From: Didymella arachidicola
Taxonomy: Eukaryota; Ascomycota; Dothideomycetes; Pleosporales; Didymellaceae
Direction of reading: 5' to 3'
DNA: 64,000 nt
NCBI GenBank assembly: GCA_016630955.3
Contig: CM050001.1
Location: 930,001-994,000 of the forward strand
A program made the position numbers and the translations under genes. Below, piece by piece: positions 55,585-64,000 of the stretch. The notes beneath the pieces were generated by a model. It did no database searches. It was not told the origin of the DNA and saw nothing but the letters and a program-made list of their open reading frames with translations. The stretch's first letter is position 1. Every line of letters starts with the position of its first letter.

Positions 55585-55597
55585 GTTATGAGCCCGG
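55585..55597 (+). promoter_or_regulatory. Copia primer-binding site, initiator tRNA-Met half-molecule type
   Basis: gttatgagcccgg begins directly after the LTR. Its complement gggctcataac is the anticodon arm of eukaryotic initiator tRNA-Met. Drosophila copia is known to prime from such an internal tRNA-iMet fragment rather than from the tRNA 3' end. Confidence 0.7.
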
Positions 55598-55821
55598 TCA
55601 AACTTCCTCTTGCAGCACTATCAGTCCATGCAGATACTTTTATTACCACCAATTGCTCGTCGCAAGCACACTGCTTGTCGCGACAGCTATTGTGGTCCCG
55701 ATACAATTTGAGGGGTCGCATCCGTGGCATCCGCAACCCCGCACGTCAGGTGACTGACAGTTGTACAATCACGACCACAACCACCTTGAAGAGCACCAAG
55801 TATCACTGTTAGACATTCACA

Positions 55822-58800
55822 ATGTCTTTGATAAGAGATCACAACCTTCCAATGCTTAACGCTCGCAGCGACTGGATCGACTGGTACAACTCCATCGAAG
55901 ACCTCTCCAAGCGGAACGAAGTGTGGAAGTACTGTGATCCATTAGGCATCGAGAACCTTGTCTTCACATCAACGAAACCGTCAGACTCAGCAAGCAAGGA
56001 TACAATCCAGAAATTCCAAAGCTTGCAGAGCATCTTCGATTCTGAGAAGAAGAAGTACGATAAGGTCTCTGATCGCATCGACTACACCGTCTGTCAAGAG
56101 TTCAAGCAACACTACCTCGGCAAGCACGACGTGCGAAGCAAGCTTATCGCACTGTCAGATAGCATTCAGCCGAATGCGAAAGACCAACGGCAAGACATTC
56201 GAACTGAGTTTGAAAAGCTCAGGAAAGGGCCTGGTAATACAAGCCTGGACAAGTGGCTTGGCCGATGGCCTGCTCTTGTCAACAGTGCCAAGCGGTACAC
56301 GATTGAGAACCTTAGCGAGCCGCAAATATGCGAAGCCTTCGTGGAAGCATGTCAAAACATCAACCCGCCATTCTACAACTACATGAAATCGAAAGACGCA
56401 CAAACCGAGAGCTAAGCGTCAGTAATCAATCAGACTGAAACGGCGTTAAGGCAAATCTCCGATGCACTCATTTCTGCGCTGAACACGATCAGTCCAGAAC
56501 ATGCGAGCCACGGTCCCATAGCGATAGGCGATTCGAGTGATGCTGACTCTGACGATGCGGTTGACGAAGTCGATGCTCCAGCGGTGCAGAGAGCACGGAA
56601 CACGATTGACAGGACCCTCAGATCCTTTCGTAGGCTGAAGCCAACACTCTCTGACAACAGGATTACGATAAGCTTCTGCATCAAGCAGTACCGCAGCATG
56701 GCACCTCCGAGCGAGAAGATCGTCAGGGGTCGCGCAGCTCACGCTACGCTTCAGGGCAGAAAGCACGGTCGTGATCCGAAGACGTCAGATGAGGAGGATG
56801 GGCAGCCACGGCGGAAGCGAGAGGCGATTGGATCGAGTTCGGTCTCTGCTACCCAGCCGAGCTGCCTTCGAGACTGTGTCTGCGGACAAGCACACAAGTA
56901 CGCCGACTGTTGGTACCTTAACCCCGCAAAAGCTCCAGCTCAATGGAGGCCACAAGTTCACATACAATCTAAAGTGATTACAGCCATCACAGGGAGTCAT
57001 CGCCAGCGCGAGAAGATTGAAAGAAGTTTCTCTCGCAGCAAGATCGCACTGCCTGGCTTCTGGCCTAGCAGTAACGCAGATGAACAATCCGAGAAAGCGG
57101 CAAGCCAAGCCAGCTCTGTCACTGTAACAAGTACTCGACAGACTAGGCCCAGAGCTTCTTTCGCTACTTCCAGATACGCACTGAGCACTACACGGAATCA
57201 TGAGCACGATAGTTACTTTCGTCTCGACAACTGTGCAGACACACACGTGTGTAACGACAAGTCGCGCTTGACTCAGTACAGGCCAATACAGGATGAAATC
57301 ATCCGCTTTGGCGATACAAATACGTACATTGAAGGCGTTGGAAACGTCAGCATCGATGTCACAACACCAAAAGGTCACGGACTTATCCAGCTGGAAAACG
57401 TGGCATACGTACCTGGCTTTCACTGGAACCTCCTAAGCACGCACGTGCTCGAGAGGCAAGGCATGTTCTTCAACACACGAACGTGCTGGATGGAGTTCTC
57501 AGATGGCTCAAGAGCCTTCCAAGTGACAAAGCGAGGTGCTTTCCGAGTTGTCGAGCCGCATACCAACCGAGCTCCTCCAAATTCAAGCGAACTCCATAAA
57601 GCAGCAAACGCGTCCGCTACAAAGAAGACTTCCCAGAATCCCAAGAGTGCCGCAGCATCAATAGACATCTGGTATGCAAGACTCGGACATATCCGTAAAG
57701 AAGCTCTTAAGCATGTCCCTACAACAACAGAAGGTGTAACGCTGAGTACACGCAACTTTAAGCGGCACGCAGAGCTCTGCGAGACATGCGAACTTGGTTA
57801 AGCTTACCAACAAGTATCAAGGATCCCATTATGGCGAGGGACCTACCCATTCGAGAAGGTTCACATGGACCTTATCGACATGGAACAAGCATTCAACGCT
57901 GATTCATGGGTGGTTCACTTCTACTGTGACTACTCGGCGTACCACATATCATTTAATCTCCCAAATAAATCCTAAGACGAGCTTGTGTCTGTTACTACAG
58001 AATTTCTAGCTATCACAAACACGAACTGGGGATTCACAACGCGATACATTAGATCAGACGGCGAGAAAGGCCTAGGCACTAAGTGGAAGGAAATGATAGC
58101 TGCCAAAGGCATCACCTTCACACCGTCTCCACCAGATACTCCAGATCAGAACGGTCTTGCCGAACGTTCTGGGGGGGTGATCATGACTACGGCGCGAAAA
58201 CTTCGCATACAGAGCAGATTGCCTTACAGATTATGGCCACACATAGTTGCACACGCTACACGTCTTCTAAACCGCATCCCGGTGCAGCGCAAAGACTAGA
58301 GAACACCGTTTGAGATGGTGCACGGTCGTCAGCCCGACCTTTCGCAATTAAAGATCATTGGATCGCGGGCTTACGTACTGATTAAGAACCAGAGAGATCG
58401 TCCAGCCAGAGCGAAATTACAGGAGAAAGCGCTCATGGGATGGCTCGTTGGAACTGAAGCAACCAACATCCACAAGATCTGGATACCACAGTCCAACCGC
58501 GTGATCACATCACGAGACGTACGCATAGATGAGAATATCACGTACGGTCCACAACACTCTGAGGATCCTCCACAGTGCGAGCAAGCTCTGTCTGCTACAC
58601 TCAACGACGCCGATATAGACGAGTCAGACAACGACGTGCTTCTCATCAGGAGCGACACTGCGGAGCCAGTGGAAGCACAAACTGGAGCACAAGGCCATGA
58701 GGCTCCACCCGCGGACTCAGGAGGAGATGGAGCGTCGCTACAAGGAACACCTCCGCAAGTCATGCTTCGGGGTGCACCTGCGCGATGGCCATACCCAACT

Positions 58801-60762
58801 CCAGTATCGTTAGGCTCAGGTCCGCACCAGAGAAGTACCACGCAAGAGGTACTTGGTCACAGGATAGGCGCTACTACTGACGCATCCGTCCTCCAAAACC
58901 TACGTACCAGTACCGGACGGAACATTCGGCTGTCGCAGAAAGGTCAAGACGCCGTCGGTGCCAAACAAACTCACGCTACGCAGCGTTATAGTAAGAAGAA
59001 AGCAAGACGGCAAGCTCATGCTCTACAACTCGAGCGTGCCAAACTCGGTCAGCAAGTAGCTCACGCTTTTGCAGCAGCACAGTCTATACGCATGCATCGG
59101 AAAGACCTATTACCGCCACCGGACTTCTGGCATCAGCTGAAGCGACATCCTGAAGGCAAAGGGTTCCGGCGTGCTGCAGACGCTGAACTTACGTCACTTA
59201 AGGACAAGAAGACCTTCGAGCTGGTGGACTACCCAGAAGGCAAGCAAGTACTGCCGCTTAAATGGGTGTTCACGTACAAAGTTGACGACGCCGGCTACCT
59301 TGTCCGTCACAAAGCACGGATCTGCGTAAGAGGTGATCTTTAACACCACGTCTCCGACGATATATACGCAGCAACAGGAGCATACCGCAGCTTTCGCATC
59401 CTAATGGCCCTTGTCTGCGCATTTGGGCTTCTGTGTCACCAAATCGACTTTAAGAACGCCTTTACCAATGCAGACATGGACGAAGAGGTATATACTGCCT
59501 GTCCGCCAGGGTACTATACTCCAAGCAAAGTCTGGAAGCTGCGAAAGGCGCTGTACGGACTGCGCAAGTCACCCAAACTATGGTTCAACGAACTCGTATC
59601 ATTCCTCAAGGATCTGGGATTTGATTATTGCCCAGATGAGCCATGTATACTCATCAATAATCAAACAGGACTAATCCTGTTTCTCTACGTAGATGACATG
59701 CTCGTCATCGCACAACCGGAATGTATCCACATTATTCAAGACTTCAAGCTAAGATTGAACAGCAGGTACGGGATCAAGGATTTGAGCGAAGCAGTCTCCT
59801 TCCTCAACATCAGCATCCTCCGAAACACCAGAGACAAGAAGCTCTGGATTAGCCAACACGGGTACATTGAGAAGATCTGTACCAAGTTCGGCATAGACGA
59901 CACTGGAAGAACGGCTACAACGCCTCTCCTCTCGTCTTATCGTCCTCAACAATACGAGGGACAAGCAACGCTTCATCAGATCACAGAGATGCAAGAAAAG
60001 GTAGGCTCGATCCTGTATGCAGCAGTCGTATCACGACCCGATGTGTCTTTTGCAGCCAGCCAGTTAAGTCAGTTCACATTGAATCCTTCACCAGAGCACC
60101 TGCGTTACGCGAATCGAGTTCTCGCATATCTCCTGGCCACGAAGTACTATGCCATCGAGTTCTTGGGCTCAGTGGAAACAACTACTGAAGTAGAGACACG
60201 CGATGAAGAGGTACTTCAGCTGTCAAGCGACGCATCGTTCGCGGATGATCCAGAGACTCGAAGATCCACGCAGGGCTACCTCATGAAGCTGTTCAATGGG
60301 CCGATTATGTGGCAGTCATCGAAACAGAAGACTGTAACCACGTCAACAACTGAAGCTGAGTTGCTCTCGCTGTCACACACAGCGAAGGAGACAATAGGTC
60401 TATACCGGCTGTTCAAGCAGATACAGTTTGATCCCGAGCAGCAACCTCGCATACTCTGTGACAACCAGCAGACCACAGGGCTGATTCAGAAGGACAGACC
60501 CCAAGCGTCGTCAAAGCTGAAGCACGTTGACATCTATAGCCTATGGCTGAGGCAGGTCTACAGAGACGGCACAGTCACAGTTCAATGGGTTCCAACGACT
60601 GAAATGCCTTCGGACGGCTTCACCAAACCACTCTCAGCAGAAAAGCACTCTCAATTCGTACGTCACTTAGGCCTGGTTGATATCTCATCGCAGATTGATC
60701 CAGCGCGTCGACACGAAGAGGCTAACTCTGATGACAATCAGACCTCATCTGAGACTGACTGA
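55822..60762 (+). pseudogene. Copia gag-pol polyprotein with five RIP-type stops
   Basis: One frame from the ATG at 55822 to TGA at 60760, interrupted by TAA 56413, TAA 57799, TAA 57973, TAG 58297 and TAA 59341; four fit CAA-to-TAA and one TGG-to-TAG. Domains: gag 'DWIDWYNSIEDLSKRNEVW'; knuckle 'CVCGQAHKYADC' (56878-56913); protease 'LDNCADTHVCND'; gag-pre-integrase 'WYARLGHIRKEAL'; integrase 'VHMDLI', 'IRSDGEKG', 'PDQNGLAERSGG'; RT 'HQIDFKNAFTNADMDEEVY', 'YVDDMLV'; RNase H 'SSDASFADDPETRRSTQGY'. All catalytic residues survive; only the stops kill it. Probably non-autonomous now. Confidence 0.92.
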
Positions 60763-60776
60763 GCTCTGAGGGGGTG

Positions 60777-60935
60777 TGTCGCAGGCCAAGCGCTGTCGTG
60801 AACCTAAACTGTGTTACTAATTGTGCCGCGCAAGGGCCTAGATATAAGCTGAGCTATGATGCTGAAACAATACAACAACTTACACACTCTTCTCAAGATC
60901 CCATACCTGCAACCCCCGCACCCAATAGTGCGACA
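60777..60935 (+). repeat. Copia 3' LTR
   Basis: 159 bp; differs from the 5' LTR at two sites (atTgtg versus atCgtg; ataCaac versus ataTaac). Right flank aacgg. Confidence 0.95.
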
Positions 60936-60940
60936 AACGG

Positions 60941-61451
60941 GTATGGACGCCAATCGCCACAACGCCGATTCCTACGCGAAGTATGAGCTCTACTTCAACT
61001 TACTACAGCGTAAGATCGCTGAGTATAAGGTTGACGCCGAGCACACATACAATATGGACGAGAAGGGCTTCATGATAGGCATCACTACTAGGGCAAAACA
61101 CGTGTTCAGTAGACGTATGTGGGAGAAGGGGGAGGTCAAGGCATCACTTCAAGATGGCAATCGCGCCTGGATTACGCTGCTGGCGTGTGTGTGCGGCGAT
61201 GGATCAGCTCTGCCGCCAGGTCCCATCTACGAGTCTGCCAACAGCACCATCCAATCAAGCTGGGTAGAGGAAATACAGTTAGGGGAACACTCTATGCTTG
61301 TTTCTTCCTTACCTTCTAGCTAGACTAATAATAATATAAGTATTACCTAGCTTTAATAGGTGTTTAATTGCTTTACTAAGACTAAGACGTAAAGAGAGTA
61401 GCACCTTCTAATCCTTAATAGCTACAGCTTCTATATAATAATAGACTTTAT
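60941..61451 (+). pseudogene. Pogo F transposase, central part
   Basis: After the Copia element the transposase resumes: 'YAKYELYFNLLQRKIAEYKV', 'YNMDEKGFMIGITTRAKHVFSRRMW' (first catalytic Asp kept), 'RAWITLLACVCGDGSALPPG', 'SSWVEEIQLGEHS'. From 61321 the sequence becomes AT-rich with TAG/TAA codons, and the second catalytic motif reads 'LLILNSYS' (Asp to Asn). It is cut at TA 61452-61453 by element G. Confidence 0.85.
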
Positions 61452-61453
61452 TA

Positions 61454-62525
61454 ACGTACGTGTACAACGAGCGGGACAGTCAACGAGCGGGACACTTTTG
61501 CCAAGACCACACCAAAACTCCCTTCCTACACTAATACCTCCCCAACAACTGCAGTTTAACGCGTTAAAAGAGTGTCAGATACAGCTTGCGCTTCAAGCTC
61601 TCAAACAAGACGCGAGCCTCTCAGTGCGACGCGCTGCAGCTATCTACAACGTGCCTAAAAGCACACTGCACCAACGACGCGCTGGACGACCTTCACGCGT
61701 TGATACTATGGCTAACTTACAGAATTTAACCAGCGCTGAGGAGCAAGTGATTGTTATGCGCATACTTGAGCTGGTCACGCGAGGAGAGTCCCCCCGGCTT
61801 GAAGTTGTGGCTGATATGGCCAATTCTCTGCGAAAAGAGCGCGGTTTGGCCCCTGTTGGCCCAAGGTGGGCCAGCAGGTTTGTTTCGCGTCAGGAGGAGC
61901 TCAAAACAGTCTTTAATCGCAAGTACAACTACAAGCGAGCCCTCTGCGAGGATCCCGAGGTAATCCAGGGCTAGTTTGGCCTAGTAGCCATTATCAAAGC
62001 CAAGTATGGTATCCTGGACAATGACACGTACAACTTCGATGAGACAGGCTTCATGATGGGCCAGATATCCACTGGAGTCGTTGTTACAGATGCAGAGAAG
62101 CCAGGACGAGCAAAGCAGGTCCAGCCAGGCAACCGGGAGTAGGTAACAGTCATTGAGGGCATTAATGCCACAGGATAGGCTATTCCGCCCTACATCATCT
62201 TCAAAGCCCGCCAACACCAGTCCAGCTGGTACAAGGACGACGATTTGCCCCAAGATTGGACTATTGCTATCTCTGAGAACGGCTAGACTACTAATAAGCT
62301 TGGTTTTGACTGGTTAAAGCACTTTGACAGGCATACAAAGACGCGTACTGTTAGTACCTACCGTATGCTGATTATTAACGGTCATGGGAGCCACAACTCT
62401 GCAGAATTCACGCAATACTGCAAGGATCAGAAGATTATGACCCTATGCATGCCTGCGCACTCGTCGCACCTCCTGCAGCCACTTGACGTGGGTTGTTTTA
62501 GCCCTCTAAAGAAGGCGTATGGGGA
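61454..62525 (+). mobile_element. Pogo element G (B family), 5' part, cut by H
   Basis: The left TIR after TA begins acgtacgtgtacaacgagcg and is almost the B TIR, with caacgagcggg twice, 16 bp apart. At 62526-62527 (TA) element H begins, so the 3' part of G lies beyond the window. Confidence 0.88.
61534..62525 (+). pseudogene. Pogo G transposase, RIP-mutated, incomplete
   Basis: Collinear with the B transposase (about 90% identical by eye). The start codon has become ATA ('IPPQQLQFN'). In-frame stops TAG replace Trp at 61972 and several later positions. The first catalytic motif 'NFDETGF' is intact, the second is 'IINGHGSH' (Asp to Asn) and the third 'LLQPLDVGCF' is intact. It ends at 'KKAYGD', where H is inserted. 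Confidence 0.88.
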
Positions 62526-62527
62526 TA

Positions 62528-64000
62528 CCGTGTCTGTGCGCGCAACGCCCGGAGTCGCGCAACGCCCCATAATCGCCCTTCAGCACTACACGAACTTGAG
62601 GCTATAGAGCCATGTACAATAGCTAGTATCATGAGAATATTTGGTGGATTGTTCTATAGACCTATATCATGATATTCTCTCATATAATTTAATTATATAG
62701 AGTTGCCGTTCTGCCGCTGCGCGTGGTGTGGGTGCGAGGTGCCGCAGGAGGCTCTGCAGCAACAACACCACGCTGCGCAGCCACTGCACCACGTTTCTGC
62801 TTCTTTCTTGGTGCTGCAGACTGTGATACCTTTCGCTTGCCTCTTTGGGATAATTGTATAGCTTTTTGAGCGTTGCGAGCTTGCTGATCACGCTCTCTTT
62901 GAGCTTTGCGTTTGGCTGCTTCCCTAGCCTTCTCAGCTCTGAGTCGCTCACGCTCCTCCTTCTCTCTCGCCCGCTGTTCACGCCTCTCCTGAGCAATCTT
63001 CTCATTGTACAGCTTATTAGCCTGCCTTAGCTTTGCCATCTCTGCTTTTTTAAGTTCTTCTACCTCCTGATTCTGTTGTTTTGTCCTCTCATCAGCTCGT
63101 GCTTTCTCTACTCTGCTAGGAGAGTAGAACTCAGCTCCACCATGATACTCCTTGCGAGCCTGGAACTCAAGAGCTTTGCTCTTATTCTTGTGCTTCTTCT
63201 GAGTCTTAAGTACCTCTTTGAGGCCTGCTATCTCATGGTGGAGGAGAGTGTTTTGGATTGAGATGTGGTGGAGTGATCGGCTGATCTTCCTCAGCTCCTT
63301 ACTGCTCTCATCCTTCGCAACTTTCTGCAACAGAGTCTCAATTTTGAGCCAGTCTTTGCCAGAATATACTGAAGAAGAGCTTGTGCTGCCGTCAGAGGCC
63401 TCAGGGGTATCCTTAGCAAAGCGTCGGAGGATGACGTTGGGCTGTAGGGGTGATATACCCGTCGTCTCAAAGGACTTAAGTATTAGCCCCTGAGTAAACG
63501 TACTCTCCCAAGCCTTCCAGAACAGGGGGAAGAAGTTGCTCTTCTTAATTACTGACAGTCCTTGGCCGTTGTGAAGGTGTGTTGTGAGCTCATTTGAATA
63601 CGCTGTTGACAGAGGCTTGAACATCACCACATCAAGCGGCTGCAACGTATGGGTTGAATGAGGAAGTATAGCCAGGAGTATCTTGTTCTGATCGCAGTAG
63701 TTAATAAAGTCCATCGTCACATGGGAGCCGTGGCCGTCAAGGATTAGGAGGCGCCACTTCCTCCGCGCCTTGGTCTTGGTGAAGCGATCAAACACCTACT
63801 GAAGCCAGGCAAGGCCTATATTGTTGTTGGTCCAGCCACTAGGTGAGGAAGAAACAAGCACAGAGTGTTCCCCTGACTGTATTTCCTCTACCCAGCTTGA
63901 TTGGAGGGTGTTGTTGGCGGACTCGTAGAGGAGGCCAGGGGGCAGAGCTGATCCATCGCCGCACACACAAGCTATGAGCGTCACCCAGGCACGATTGCCA
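62528..64000 (-). mobile_element. Pogo element H, runs off the window
   Basis: The end after TA (62526-62527) begins ccgtgtctgtgcgcgcaacg, with gcgcaacgccc twice 17 bp apart. The transposase is on the minus strand and its 5' part is outside. H is the closest relative of element I (30080-31002) and, unlike I, has no LINE at the target codon. Confidence 0.9.
62689..63999 (-). pseudogene. Pogo H transposase, C-terminal two thirds, one TAG
   Basis: The frame is open from the window edge to 62689 apart from one TAG at 63796-63798 ('AWLQ' stop 'VFDRF'), where the D transposase has Gln; CAG to TAG is RIP-type. It shows 'WVTLIACVCGDGSALPPG', 'LLILDGHGSH' (Asp present), 'TLQPLDVVMF' (Asp present), 'TGISPLQPNVILRRF' (the uninterrupted LINE target codons), coiled coil, 'EYHGGAEFYSPSRVEKA' and the terminal 'TTRSGRTATLYN'. 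The first catalytic Asp lies outside the window. With only one stop it is nearly intact. Confidence 0.88.

Larger units (their letters stand above)
55426..60935 (+). mobile_element. Complete Ty1/Copia element, 159-bp LTRs, TSD aacgg
   Basis: LTRs 55426-55584 and 60777-60935 start tgtcgcaggcc and end gtgcgaca; flanks aacgg at 55421-55425 and 60936-60940. The two LTRs differ by two transitions, one of them CpA to TpA. A primer-binding site follows the 5' LTR, and a purine-rich gagctctgagggggtg precedes the 3' LTR. The single polyprotein frame has five stops. Confidence 0.95.
54983..61451 (+). mobile_element. Pogo element F (D clade), split by Copia and by G
   Basis: The left TIR after TA (54981-54982) begins cccgtgtccttgcgcgtgac with gcgtgacgccc / gcgtaacgccc 17 bp apart. 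The transposon continues to 55425, resumes after the Copia element at 60936 and is cut again at 61451 by pogo G; its right end is outside the window. Confidence 0.88.

Noticed and set aside
56413..56415. TAA between Copia gag and pol as a programmed readthrough or frameshift stop
   Set aside because: It is only one of five similar stops, all fitting CAA/TGG mutation, so simple RIP damage is the better explanation.
1..64000. CRISPR array or bacterial operon
   Set aside because: There are no regularly spaced repeat-spacer units, and introns, LTR elements and a spliced tRNA show a fungal nuclear genome.

Overview
This window is nuclear DNA of a filamentous ascomycete fungus, most likely a dothideomycete (inference). 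The evidence is short 44-55 bp introns with CTGAC/CTAAC-type branch points, a CFEM-plus-seven-helix receptor, Fot1/pogo DNA transposons, a chromodomain Ty3/Gypsy element, a Tad1-type LINE, a Copia element, and C-to-T/G-to-A decay at CpA/TpG of the kind left by repeat-induced point mutation (RIP). It is an accessory, transposon-dominated locus with a few host genes between nests of elements.

Layout. 1-927: decayed 3' end of a pogo element. 928-10609: mostly host DNA with a DUF2237-like gene, a decayed protein kinase, an intact 312-aa gene of unknown function, two related unknown 'WWI' domain ORFs, two SAP-like repeats and a tRNA-Val(CAC) gene with a 16-nt intron. 10610-19734: a cluster of pogo elements (A, X, B, E, C, D1), all bounded by TA; B and D1 are intact and the others carry RIP-type stops. 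19737-30079: host DNA with a two-exon unknown gene, a six-exon CFEM/Pth11-like receptor gene, and decayed fragments. 30080-53574: an approximately mirror-image arrangement, pogo I / LINE1 (minus) on the left and LINE2 / pogo K (plus) on the right. Between them lie an intact Gypsy chromovirus (32476-45681, TSD GGCTA) and several solo LTRs. A complete LINE (32874-38880) sits inside the Gypsy 3' LTR, and a second copy of D (D2) sits inside the terminal repeat of K. 53669-54976: an intact 435-aa host gene, about 94 bp from K and 6 bp from pogo F. 54983-64000: pogo F, which hosts a Copia element (55426-60935) and pogo G, which in turn hosts pogo H; H runs off the window.

Main points of interest: (i) an antisense ORF in the Gypsy element encodes a perfectly spaced Zn2Cys6 cluster plus a coiled coil; (ii) one LINE family is inserted at the same codon in two strongly diverged pogo transposase genes, suggesting a LINE that targets transposase genes; (iii) every pogo family here has a TIR built from two copies of its own ~9-15-bp word at a constant 16-17-bp spacing; (iv) a canonical U UUU UUA -1 frameshift site joins gag and pol of the Gypsy element; (v) elements without RIP lie next to heavily RIPped ones, which gives a relative chronology. 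All functions are read from sequence motifs; no searches were run.
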